Positions 54,049 to 62,044 of a DNA stretch of 64,000 nucleotides are shown one piece after another (position 1 is the stretch's first letter; the number at the start of each line of letters is the position of its first letter). Position numbers and translations under genes: made by a program. The notes beneath the pieces are model-generated. The model saw only the letters and a program-made list of their open reading frames with translations. It did not search any database and was not told where the DNA came from. Origin of the DNA: GCA-2709075 sp038146865 (GTDB lineage Bacteria; Pseudomonadota; Alphaproteobacteria; MPNO01; UBA2964); NCBI GenBank assembly GCA_038146865.1, contig JAYQSL010000001.1, positions 316,524 through 380,523 of the forward strand. Reading direction: 5' to 3'.

Positions 54049-55593
54049 TCATAGTGCTTTTTTTAATAAAGAATTCCCGGTCATTAGAGACGGTTTTTTA
54101 ATATCCATTAGCTCTAGCAGTGTTGGCGCAACGTCGGCTAACCTACCATCGGCAAGCCCTTCGACACTGCTGGGCCCGTTAACAAGTATGGAGGGAACTG
54201 GGTTGGTTGTATGTGAAGTAAATGGTGCCCCGGTCTCTGGGTCCAACATTGTTTCCGCGTTCCCATGATCGGCTGTTACAAGCATGGTGCCATTAACAGT
54301 CTCAATGGCCGCACATATTTTCAATAGACAACTATCCACCGTTTCTATCGCCTTAATAGCAGCCTCTAGGTTTCCCGTGTGGCCAACCATGTCGGGATTG
54401 GCAAAGTTGACAAAGATAAAGCCATACTTTTTTGATAAAATCTTTTCAATCAGAATGTCAGTTAATTCTGTTGCAGACATCTCTGGTTTTTCATCGTAGG
54501 TCTTTACTTTCGGAGAAGGAACCAAAATTCTGTCTTCTCCGGCAAAGGGTTCCTCCTTCCCGCCATTGAAAAAGAATGTGACGTGTGCATATTTTTCGGT
54601 TTCTGCGATACGAAGTTGTGGAATACCATTTTTTGCGAGTACATCACCCATAATGTCTGTTAATTTTTCAGGTGGAAAAAGTGCTGTCATGAACTGATTT
54701 AAGCTTTTCGAATATTCGACAAGCCCTGTAGCGCTGGAGAAACAGGGTTTTGGGCCTGTTTCAAAGCCGTCAAAGCTCGGGTTTAATAACGCGTCCAAAA
54801 TTTCTCTGGCGCGGTCAGCACGAAAATTGGCCATGAGTACCCCATCTCCGTCCCGCATTCCCTGATATGCTCCAATTACTGTCGGTAAGACGAATTCATC
54901 GCTCGTTCCAGCCTTGTAAGCTGCCGTGATCGCTGCACTCGGTGAAAGGGCTTTTTCTCCTTCAGCCTTCACTAGGCATTTATAAGCGAGTTCAATGCGT
55001 TCCCAGCGGCTATCTCTATCCATTGAGTAGAAACGGCCAGATATAGATCCAATTTTAATATCCTTTATGTTGGAGAGATCCCTCTCAAATTCATTCATAA
55101 ATACATCGGCGCTTTGCGGTGGGGTGTCCCTACCATCTAAAAATGCATGAATTGTGACAGGCACATTAGCGCTAGAAATTACCTGTGCGAGAGCTACAAT
55201 TTGATTTTGATGAGAGTGCACACCTCCGTTTGACACCAGTCCCATAAGGTGACACGTGCCGCCATTATCTCGGATGCTTGCAATGAAATCTTTAAGCAAA
55301 GGGATCTGATTAAGTCTTTGGCCCTCTATCGCTGCGTCTATGCGCCGAGTGTCTTGGTTTACTATCCTTCCAGCGCCTATGTTCAAATGACCAACTTCGG
55401 AATTACCCATTTGAGGCTCTGGTAGGCCCACATCAAGCCCAGAGGTTTTTAATAGACTGTTAGGGCACTCCCTCAGCATTGCGTCAAAAGTTGGAGTCTG
55501 GGCTAAAGCTATGGCGTTTGAGTCTTTCTGAGGGCGTGAGCCCCAGCCATCTAGAACACAGAGAATAGTAGGTGCTTTATTTTGGTTACCCAT
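54049..55593 (-). CDS. gpmI: 2,3-bisphosphoglycerate-independent phosphoglycerate mutase
   Basis: 514 residues, normal length. It interconverts 3- and 2-phosphoglycerate with two Mn ions. The phosphatase domain shows LCVLDGWG, the catalytic Ser in MGNSEVGHLNIGAG, and the metal ligands in NFANPDMVGHTG and TADHGNAE; the mutase domain has GRDTPPQSA, SGRFYSMDRD and NFRADRAREI. Its stop is 16 bp before the likely start of the EnvC-like gene, whose Shine-Dalgarno sequence overlaps that gap. Confidence 0.98.
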   Translation of the reverse strand: MGNQNKAPTILCVLDGWGSRPQKDSNAIALAQTPTFDAMLRECPNSLLKTSGLDVGLPEPQMGNSEVGHLNIGAGRIVNQDTRRIDAAIEGQRLNQIPLLKDFIASIRDNGGTCHLMGLVSNGGVHSHQNQIVALAQVISSANVPVTIHAFLDGRDTPPQSADVFMNEFERDLSNIKDIKIGSISGRFYSMDRDSRWERIELAYKCLVKAEGEKALSPSAAITAAYKAGTSDEFVLPTVIGAYQGMRDGDGVLMANFRADRAREILDALLNPSFDGFETGPKPCFSSATGLVEYSKSLNQFMTALFPPEKLTDIMGDVLAKNGIPQLRIAETEKYAHVTFFFNGGKEEPFAGEDRILVPSPKVKTYDEKPEMSATELTDILIEKILSKKYGFIFVNFANPDMVGHTGNLEAAIKAIETVDSCLLKICAAIETVNGTMLVTADHGNAETMLDPETGAPFTSHTTNPVPSILVNGPSSVEGLADGRLADVAPTLLELMDIKKPSLMTGNSLLKKAL

Positions 55594-55688
55594 GCTTAAT
55601 AAACCTCTTTATTCGTGACCCATTTGTCGCATTAAAGGGATAGGATACATTTTGGAATGATCATAGAAAAGACAAGCGCCAATGTCCT

Positions 55689-56144
55689 TTAACCACGGTG
55701 GTAAGGATGGCCAGCGAGAATTTGTTGCGCTCTGTAAAGCTGCTCCAATAGCATTGCCCTCACCAAGGCGTGAGGCCAGGTCATACGGCCGAGTGATAAT
55801 TTTCGGCTTACGTTCTGCAATACTTCTCCAGAGAGGCCATCCGCACCTCCGATGATATATGTAAGATCTCGGCCCTCCTTTATTGCCGAGCGCATTGTCT
55901 CTGCGAACCCGAGGCTTGTTTCTTGCGCCCCCCCTTCATCTAGCGCAATTAATATTGTGCCTTTCAGACAGGATTCCAGAATTAGTGAACCCTCCCGTTT
56001 CTTAAGAATATTGGTCGGGAAATTTCGTTTTTCCTCTACCTCCTTTATTATTGGCGATGGGTGCATTCTCTTTAAATACCGATCACAGATGTCCTGCTCT
56101 GGAGAATTTTTAAGCTTGCCGACAGCTACGATCCTAACTTGCAA
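55689..56144 (-). CDS. rlmH: 23S rRNA pseudouridine1915 N3-methyltransferase
   Basis: 151 residues from TTG 56144. RlmH is a small SPOUT enzyme that methylates pseudouridine 1915 on complete 70S ribosomes. MQVRIVAVGKLK at the N-terminus, ALDEGGAQETSLGFA, YIIGGADGLS, LSLGRMTWPHALVRAMLLEQ and the end GHPYHRG are conserved. The order rsfS-rlmH is widespread in bacteria. Confidence 0.96.
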   Translation of the reverse strand: MQVRIVAVGKLKNSPEQDICDRYLKRMHPSPIIKEVEEKRNFPTNILKKREGSLILESCLKGTILIALDEGGAQETSLGFAETMRSAIKEGRDLTYIIGGADGLSGEVLQNVSRKLSLGRMTWPHALVRAMLLEQLYRAQQILAGHPYHRG

Positions 56145-56159
56145 CGGGAGCCTGCTTGG

Positions 56160-56570
56160 TCATTCTAAGAGATTCTCACCTTCATCAGGCGAGGCCATAT
56201 AGGCCTCCCACATTTTTTCCAAATTATAGAATTCTCTTACCTCTGGTCGAAATAAATGCAAGATGATATCGCCCGCGTCGATGAGTATCCAATCACCATT
56301 TTTTGCCCCTTCAGGCTTTGTTCCAGATATCCCAACGTTTTTTAGGGTTCTCATCACATAGTTTGACAGAGTAATAACTTGTCGGCTGGATTGACCCGAT
56401 GCCAAGACCATGAAGTCCCCAATGGTTGATTTGTCTTTTAGGTTTATGGTTCTGATGTCAACCGCTTTCCGGTCTTCCAACAGACTTAGGATAATGGATA
56501 GAAGTTTCTCAGAATTAGGAATTTCTTTAGTTTGAGTGATGTCTTTTGTAGTGTTTGAAGTCTTGATCAA
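56160..56570 (-). CDS. rsfS: ribosomal silencing factor RsfS
   Basis: 136 residues from TTG 56570, with GAGGG upstream. RsfS binds L14 and keeps ribosomal subunits apart during starvation. DRKAVDIRTINLKDKSTIGD, MVLASGQSSRQV and the C-terminal GDIILHLFRPEVREFYNLEKMW (read in two parts) are typical. It lies between nadD and rlmH. The N-terminal 20 residues are an extension rich in Thr and Lys. Confidence 0.95.
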   Translation of the reverse strand: MIKTSNTTKDITQTKEIPNSEKLLSIILSLLEDRKAVDIRTINLKDKSTIGDFMVLASGQSSRQVITLSNYVMRTLKNVGISGTKPEGAKNGDWILIDAGDIILHLFRPEVREFYNLEKMWEAYMASPDEGENLLE

Positions 56571-56597
56571 TATGACCCTCTTTAGGAAAAGCAGAAG

Positions 56598-57230
56598 TTA
56601 TAGGTACTCGCCTTGCGACCGTATTTGGGTACTTGAGGCGGGGTGTCTTGGTATGTTGAGATAAATCCACGCAGGTGGTTTATGACCTGACAGTTGATGG
56701 GATCTCCTTCGTTTCAATCTATTCTGACCGTAAACATAAGCAGCCTTTGAAGCTAGAGCACGGGTCGCGTATGGTGCGCGATCAAATACGGCTATAGGTA
56801 TGCTGTTTATCAGTTCCCTCCAATTATGCCATTGCGAAATTTGACTCAGGTTATCCGCTCCCATCAACCACACCATTTGGTGATCTGGCAAGGCTTCCTT
56901 CAAATTTCTGATTGTGTCAAACGAGAATCTGGTCCGAAAATGCGTTTCGATCGTGGTTACTTTTATTCTTTTCTCTGAAGCAACTAACTCATTTGCCTTA
57001 GCTACTCTGGTTGCAAATTGCTCCATTCCGCATTTGTTTTTTAATGGGTTTTGTGGTGATACAATCCACCAGATATAGTCTAATGACAGTTCCCTGAGCG
57101 CGTGGTTGCTTATATGAATGTGGCCTTGATGGGGTGGGTTAAATGAACCCCCAAGAAGACCAATCCTCTTGCCACCTTTTGCCAGGTCTTGAAATAAAGC
57201 AGCTCTTTCTAGACCTATCGGTTTTGTCAC
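56598..57230 (-). CDS. nadD: nicotinate-nucleotide adenylyltransferase
   Basis: 210 residues from GTG 57230, which overlaps the proA stop by four bases (GTGA). NadD makes deamido-NAD from nicotinate mononucleotide and ATP. GLLGGSFNPPHQGHIHIS is the nucleotidyltransferase signature with the HxGH motif, and MGADNLSQISQWHNW and IPRHPASSTQIRS are typical. It sits between proA and rsfS in the usual order. Confidence 0.96.
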   Translation of the reverse strand: MTKPIGLERAALFQDLAKGGKRIGLLGGSFNPPHQGHIHISNHALRELSLDYIWWIVSPQNPLKNKCGMEQFATRVAKANELVASEKRIKVTTIETHFRTRFSFDTIRNLKEALPDHQMVWLMGADNLSQISQWHNWRELINSIPIAVFDRAPYATRALASKAAYVYGQNRLKRRRSHQLSGHKPPAWIYLNIPRHPASSTQIRSQGEYL

Positions 57231-58504
57231 GGTCTTGTTTGTCCTTCTCCGCGGACAATGTATTTGAACGTGGTTAATTGCTCTAGCCCGACTGGTCCTC
57301 TCGCGTGAAGCCTACCAGTAGAAATGCCAATCTCGGCACCCATACCGAACTCTCCACCATCAGCAAATTGTGTTGACGCATTATGCAAGACGATTGCGGA
57401 ATCGACCTTTCTCAAAAATAGGTTTGCAGCGTTTTTATCTGCCGTGATTATTGAGTCTGTATGATGTGACCCAAAATGATTAATGTGATCGATGGCCGCT
57501 TCAATGTTATCAATCTGCTTAATTGAAACTATAGCGTCTAGATATTCCTCGCCCCAGTCCTCATCTTTTGCTGGGATAACTCGGGGATCTAATTCACATG
57601 TCTCGGGATCCCCCCTCAATTCACATCCGGCATCAGCCAAAGCGTCGAGGATAGGTGGCAAAAGTGCTGCGCTTGCTTCTTTATCCACTATAATACTCTC
57701 GGCCGCTCCACAAATGCCAACTCGACGCATTTTGGAATTGAATACAACAGATTTTGCAGTTTCCGCGTCTGCCGCGCGATGCAAATAGACATGACAATTA
57801 CCATCTAAATGAGCAATTACTGGGACACGGCTCTCGCTTTGAACCCTAGAAATTAGGGATTTGCCGCCTCTAGGAACAATAATATCGAAAAGGTCCGGCA
57901 TGGTTAGCATTGCGCCTACCGCGGCTCGGTCCACAGTAGGAATTCCCTGAATGGCGTCTTCTGGAAGAGAAGCCTTACGTAGTCCCTCGTGTAAACATTC
58001 TAAAATCGACTTTGACGAATTGAAGCTCTCTGAGCCACCCCTCAGAATGGCGGCATTACCTGATTTTAAGCATAGAGCACCGGCATCTGCTGTGACGTTT
58101 GGTCGGGACTCATATATTATTCCGATAACCCCAAGGGGGACTCTAACTCTTTGAATATTGAGTCCATTGGGCCTTTCCCACTCGCCTATAATACTCCCGA
58201 TTGGGTCTTCTAATTCGGCAATTGCCTCTATCCCACAAGCCATGGATTCGATCCGATCTTCTGTGAGCAGAAGCCGGTCCATCATTGCGCCGCTATAACC
58301 TCTATTTTCTGTCGCTAAAATATCATTTTGATTTGCCGCTAAGATTTTTTGCTTATTTGATCTAATGGATGCCGCAGCATATTTTAATGCTGAGTCTTTG
58401 GTGGCCCGATCTGAGAGACCAACCACTGAGAGGGCAGTTTTTGCGCGTTCCCCAATGGTTCGAACCATATTGGTGCAGTCCTGATTTTCATGGGAACCGG
58501 TCAT
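57227..58504 (-). CDS. proA: gamma-glutamyl phosphate reductase
   Basis: 425 residues. It reduces gamma-glutamyl phosphate to glutamate semialdehyde for proline. VPLGVIGIIYESRPNVTADA, NAAILRGGSE, and VRRVGICGAAESI-type segment with the catalytic Cys (MRRVGICGAAESI), and EFGMGAEIGISTGRLHARGP are conserved. It follows proB and overlaps nadD by four bases. Confidence 0.97.
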   Translation of the reverse strand: MTGSHENQDCTNMVRTIGERAKTALSVVGLSDRATKDSALKYAAASIRSNKQKILAANQNDILATENRGYSGAMMDRLLLTEDRIESMACGIEAIAELEDPIGSIIGEWERPNGLNIQRVRVPLGVIGIIYESRPNVTADAGALCLKSGNAAILRGGSESFNSSKSILECLHEGLRKASLPEDAIQGIPTVDRAAVGAMLTMPDLFDIIVPRGGKSLISRVQSESRVPVIAHLDGNCHVYLHRAADAETAKSVVFNSKMRRVGICGAAESIIVDKEASAALLPPILDALADAGCELRGDPETCELDPRVIPAKDEDWGEEYLDAIVSIKQIDNIEAAIDHINHFGSHHTDSIITADKNAANLFLRKVDSAIVLHNASTQFADGGEFGMGAEIGISTGRLHARGPVGLEQLTTFKYIVRGEGQTRP

Positions 58505-58539
58505 TTATTTCTCATTTTTATTATCATCAATAAAACTCT

Positions 58540-59652
58540 CTAATCTTCTAAAACAAGATCGTCACGATGAATTATTTCATCGCGGCCCTGGTACCCTAAT
58601 AACCCTTCTATGTCTCCTGATTTTCGTCCAGCAATCATCCGTGCGTCCGCTGCCGAGTAAGCGCAGATACCACATCCTAAGCGTTTCCCTTTGAGGTCGC
58701 TAACGACTACAGTGTCACCTCTCTCAAAAGATCCTTCAACATTATTAATCCCTGCCGGCAGCAGAGATCCCCCTGTTCTCAAAGCTTTTACCGCCCCTTC
58801 ATCGATAGTGAGGACACCGGCATGAGAAACCGCTCCCGCTATCCAACGTTTCCGAGCGTTGCTGGATGACTCAATTGGGATAAATCGAGTAAAGCGCCCG
58901 TCTAATCCTAATCGACCTAAACTATGTTTTGGACGGCCATCTGCAATAATGACCTGGCATCCCGCTCTGGTAGCAATTTCAGCTGCAGCAAGTTTTGTCA
59001 CCATGCCGCCAGAAGAATTTCCGGGTGCTGCTTCGGAAGCCATATTTTTGATATCTTCGGTTATTTCAGAGACTTCATCTATAAATTCTGCGGTTGGATC
59101 TTTTCTGGGATCAGCAGTGTATAACCCATCAATGTCAGAGAGTAAGATAAGAGTGTCAGCTGCTATCATTTGTGCGACACGCGCTGCTAGGCGATCGTTG
59201 TCACCGAACCGGATCTCTTCGGTTGTGACGGTATCATTTTCGTTGATGATGGGGATGGAACCCAGTCCCAAAAGAGTTTCTATCGTATTTCTAGCATTCA
59301 AATGACGACGTCGTTGCTCTGTATCGCTTGGGGTCAACAATATTTGTGCGAGCACTATCTCATGGGCAACGAATTTTTCTTGCCAAATATTTGTTAATCG
59401 AATTTGGCCCGCAGCTGCCGCTGCTTGTTTTTCCTCTAATCGAAGCGTTTTGGTGCCTAGCTTAAGCACTGATCTCCCCGCGCCAATTGCCCCGGAGGAG
59501 ACAATCACAATTTCAACTCCATCCCGTTTCAGATCTGCGATATCCGCACAAAGCGTTTCTATCCAATTATTTTTAATTTTATGCGAGGTATCGTCTATCA
59601 AAAGGGCCGAACCTACCTTGATGACAAGCCTCCTCGTATCTTGAAGGATCAT
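58540..59652 (-). CDS. proB: glutamate 5-kinase
   Basis: 370 residues from ATG 59652, which overlaps the obgE stop (ATGA). It phosphorylates glutamate, the first and feedback-regulated step of proline synthesis. The kinase domain has RRLVIKVGSALL, IVSSGAIGAGRSVL, NENDTVTTEEIRFGDND and SDIDGLYTADPR; the C-terminal PUA domain is about residues 275-355. Length matches the two-domain form. Confidence 0.97.
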   Translation of the reverse strand: MILQDTRRLVIKVGSALLIDDTSHKIKNNWIETLCADIADLKRDGVEIVIVSSGAIGAGRSVLKLGTKTLRLEEKQAAAAAGQIRLTNIWQEKFVAHEIVLAQILLTPSDTEQRRRHLNARNTIETLLGLGSIPIINENDTVTTEEIRFGDNDRLAARVAQMIAADTLILLSDIDGLYTADPRKDPTAEFIDEVSEITEDIKNMASEAAPGNSSGGMVTKLAAAEIATRAGCQVIIADGRPKHSLGRLGLDGRFTRFIPIESSSNARKRWIAGAVSHAGVLTIDEGAVKALRTGGSLLPAGINNVEGSFERGDTVVVSDLKGKRLGCGICAYSAADARMIAGRKSGDIEGLLGYQGRDEIIHRDDLVLED

Positions 59653-60683
59653 GGTTGGTATCCTGCTTTGCAATCTGACTTTTTAATATCCGTCCGATGC
59701 CGTGCTATTTCAATCCAGAGTTTTGATAGGACCTCATGGGTTCCTTCTCTTGATACTCCAGATATCACAAAAACATCGGAACCTGAGATGATTTCAAGGT
59801 TCCGCCGTTTTAGCTCCATTTCAGCGGATCCAATTGCATCACTTTTATTGAGGGCGATTATCTCTGGTTTTTCAGCCAATCCATTGCCATAAGATTTGAG
59901 CTCTTCGCGGATCGTGCGCCATCGGTCGGTGATGTCATCTTCCATACCATCGATGATATGTAAAAGAACGGCGCAGCGTTCCACGTGTCCTAAAAAACGG
60001 TCACCTAGCCCGGCACCTGCGTGAGCCCCCTTTATAAGTCCGGGGATGTCAGCTAGCACGAATTCCACATCGTCATAGCGAATCACGCCTAAACCCGGTG
60101 TTAGAGTTGTAAAGGGGTAATCGGCTATCTTTGGTTTGGCGCGACTGACTGCCGAGAGGAATGTCGATTTTCCGGCGTTGGGAAGGCCAATCAAGCCTGC
60201 ATCGGCTATAAGTTTCAGCCTCAGCCAAAGCCAATACTCTTCTCCGGCCTCGCCCGGATCTGCACGCCGCGGTGCTTGATTCCGAGAGGATTTAAAGTGT
60301 GTGTTTCCTCGGCCACCGTGCCCCCCACGACATAAAATGGTTCGGGGAGTTTGACTTGTTATGTCAGCAATTAGGGTCTCTTGATCTTCTTCATAGATCT
60401 GAGTGCCTTCGGGAACCTTTATAATCAAAACATTTCCTGACGCACCTGTGCGATTCCGCCCCATACCGTTTTCGCCACGAGGGGCCTTGAAATGTTGCTT
60501 GTACCGAAAATCAATTAAAGTATTTAAGCCCTCTGCAAGCTCAAAAACGATATCACCGCCTCGCCCTCCATCTCCACCGTCTGGGCCGCCAAATTCAACG
60601 TACTTCTCTCTTCGAAAGCTTACACAACCGTTCCCCCCATCGCCGGAACGGACAAATATTTTGGCTTGGTCAAGAAATTTCAT
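59649..60683 (-). CDS. obgE: GTPase ObgE/CgtA
   Basis: 344 residues. Obg binds the 50S subunit and links ribosome assembly with growth and stress. The Gly-rich Obg fold covers residues 1-158 (GGNGCVSFRREKYVEFGGPDG, given as its first 20: GGNGCVSFRREKYVEFGGPD); the G domain has GLPNAGKSTFLSAVSRAKPK, DIPGLIKGA and NKSD. It follows rplU-rpmA on the minus strand, the standard order, and runs into proB. Confidence 0.98.
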   Translation of the reverse strand: MKFLDQAKIFVRSGDGGNGCVSFRREKYVEFGGPDGGDGGRGGDIVFELAEGLNTLIDFRYKQHFKAPRGENGMGRNRTGASGNVLIIKVPEGTQIYEEDQETLIADITSQTPRTILCRGGHGGRGNTHFKSSRNQAPRRADPGEAGEEYWLWLRLKLIADAGLIGLPNAGKSTFLSAVSRAKPKIADYPFTTLTPGLGVIRYDDVEFVLADIPGLIKGAHAGAGLGDRFLGHVERCAVLLHIIDGMEDDITDRWRTIREELKSYGNGLAEKPEIIALNKSDAIGSAEMELKRRNLEIISGSDVFVISGVSREGTHEVLSKLWIEIARHRTDIKKSDCKAGYQP

Positions 60684-60790
60684 AGACTAGGTCCCTCGCA
60701 TTTGCTGCGCCTAGTAGACCTTGAGAGCTTGAAACTAACGGAGCGATCTTAAGTTTCTGGTTTGCCCTACCCTAAATTTGAAAAAACATT

Positions 60791-61048
60791 CTAGGCGGCG
60801 GTTTCGACAGAGACGTATACCCTTCCGCCTGCCCGACGTCCGAACGAGACTTTTCCCTCTGTCTTCGCAAATATCGTATGGTCTTTGCCTATTCCCACAT
60901 TCTCGCCTGGATGATACTTCGTACCGCGCTGGCGAATAATAATATTCCCTGGAATAACAGCCTGACCTCCGGATTTTTTCACTCCAAGCCGACGCCCTTC
61001 GGAGTCACGACCATTACGCGAACTACCACCTGCTTTTTTATGCGCCAT
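60791..61048 (-). CDS. rpmA: 50S ribosomal protein L27
   Basis: 85 residues. Its N-terminal tail reaches the peptidyl transferase centre. MAHKKAGGSSRNGRDSEGRR, GNIIIRQRGTKYHPG, and GKDHTIFAKTEGKV are textbook L27. The N-terminus starts directly at MAHKK, with no Firmicutes-type cleaved leader. GGAG precedes the ATG and rplU lies 11 bp upstream. Confidence 0.98.
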   Translation of the reverse strand: MAHKKAGGSSRNGRDSEGRRLGVKKSGGQAVIPGNIIIRQRGTKYHPGENVGIGKDHTIFAKTEGKVSFGRRAGGRVYVSVETAA

Positions 61049-61059
61049 TATCTATACTC

Positions 61060-61566
61060 CTATTTCGGCGGTGCTTTTTTTGCCGCTTTCTTCGCTACTT
61101 TCTTAGCTGACTTCTTCGCCGCTTTTTTAGCTGTTTTTTTTGCCGCTTTCTTTGCGGGCGCTGCGGTGCTTTGGTCAGGTGTTTGAACCTCACCTTTTGG
61201 GGTGTCCGTCTGGTTTTCTAGCTTATTTTCGGCCGTTTTAGAGGCCTTGCGGCCTTTTGGTAAGATGTCCGTTATTTTTAAAACGGTCTGGTCTTGCCGA
61301 TGTCCTTTCAACCTGTGGAAGTCTTTTCGGCGAAGTTTCCTGTAAACTAGTACCTTTTTGCCCCTGGTCTGATTGACTACTGTTGCGGAAACTCGCGCGC
61401 CCTCTACGAGCGGAGTGCCGATTTCAGTATTCCCGTCACCTCCTAGAGCTAGTACTTGATCTAACTCCACGTCGGAACCAGGCTCGGCGACTAATTTTTC
61501 GACGATAATGACGTCATCTTTGGTGACGCGGTATTGCTTACCGCCGGTCTTAACGACTGCGTACAT
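61060..61566 (-). CDS. rplU: 50S ribosomal protein L21 with Lys-Ala repeat tail
   Basis: 168 residues; the L21 domain is about the first 103 (MYAVVKTGGKQYRVTKDD, KVLVYRKLRRKDFHRLKGHR). The rest is an extension ending in about eight AAKK/TAKK/SAKK repeats, histone H1-like and strongly basic, likely disordered. L21 binds 23S rRNA near L20. GAGG precedes the ATG. It is the first gene of the minus-strand run and has a good promoter at 61642-61669. Confidence 0.96.
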   Translation of the reverse strand: MYAVVKTGGKQYRVTKDDVIIVEKLVAEPGSDVELDQVLALGGDGNTEIGTPLVEGARVSATVVNQTRGKKVLVYRKLRRKDFHRLKGHRQDQTVLKITDILPKGRKASKTAENKLENQTDTPKGEVQTPDQSTAAPAKKAAKKTAKKAAKKSAKKVAKKAAKKAPPK

Positions 61567-61641
61567 AATTCCTCAACACAAAAAGCTCCATACTAACCAT
61601 TTTGATGATCGTAATGGCAGTGATGGATGAAAAGTCCGCGC

Positions 61642-61669
61642 AATATAAACAGGGGAGCTATTCTGTCAA
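61642..61669 (-). promoter_or_regulatory. sigma70-type promoter of rplU-rpmA
   Basis: On the minus strand a perfect -35 TTGACA (61669-61664) and a -10 TATATT (61647-61642) are 16 bases apart. The transcript would begin near 61635, about 70 bases before the rplU start. It is the best promoter seen in the window. Confidence 0.7.
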
Positions 61670-61694
61670 GACATACAATCACAGTGTTATGTCT
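61669..61694. promoter_or_regulatory. inverted repeat upstream of the rplU promoter
   Basis: AGACATA at 61669-61675 and TATGTCT at 61688-61694 are perfect inverted copies 12 bases apart. The inner edge touches the -35 box of the rplU promoter. It could be an operator; no regulator is known to me for it. Confidence 0.4.
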
Positions 61695-61871
61695 AAAATA
61701 CAGCAAAATTTTATCAGGATTTGTCACTTTTAATAGGTTTTATGGTGGCAAGATCCAGGATCGAAAACCCAGTCCTTCATCGACAGTTGGGGATGATTTT
61801 TCTCCAATTAACCAAAAAAGCCATGCTTCGATTGATTGACCGCTGCTATTTGTGTCGCTAAAACCGCCAAC

Positions 61872-61918
61872 GGAGAGTTGCCGGAGTGGTCGAACGGGGC
61901 GGTCTCGAAAACCGCCGC
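61872..61918 (+). tRNA. tRNA-Ser(CGA) 5' half, truncated
   Basis: 47 bases match the 5' half of a tRNA-Ser: acceptor strand GGAGAGT, D arm, and an anticodon arm GCGGT-CTCGAAA-ACCGC with anticodon CGA. The sequence then leaves the tRNA abruptly; no variable arm, T arm or CCA end follows. It matches the complete tRNA-Ser at 63312 with four differences in the first 42 bases, and the offset is exactly 1440 bp. The bases just upstream (CG.TAAAACCG) match as well. It is most simply an attachment-site half left by integration of the element carrying the integrase. Confidence 0.75.
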
Positions 61919-61965
61919 AAAAATACCAAGTTATTGAAAAATAATAATAAAAACAAAAACAGGCA

Positions 61966-61987
61966 CCTACTTACTACCTACTTACTT
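61966..61987 (+). repeat. tandem 11-bp repeat upstream of the integrase
   Basis: CCTACTTACTA at 61966-61976 is followed at once by CCTACTTACTT at 61977-61987. Directly repeated arm-type sites next to an integrase gene are common binding sites for the integrase N-terminal domain or an excisionase; that role is inferred. Confidence 0.5.
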
Positions 61988-62012
61988 TTTGGATTAAGTT
62001 AGTTTATAGTCT

Positions 62013-62029
62013 CAGCTCACAGAGAGCTG
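62013..62029 (+). promoter_or_regulatory. hairpin before the integrase start
   Basis: CAGCTC at 62013-62018 and GAGCTG at 62024-62029 form a perfect 6-bp stem over ACAGA, ending 15 bases before the ATG at 62045. It could act as an operator or fold in the leader near the ribosome binding site GAGACGG. Confidence 0.4.
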
Positions 62030-62044
62030 ATTGAGACGGCGATT

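Noticed and set aside
61872..61918. Intron-split tRNA-Ser
   Set aside because: The break lies beyond the anticodon stem rather than in the loop, and no matching 3' half appears downstream in the window.
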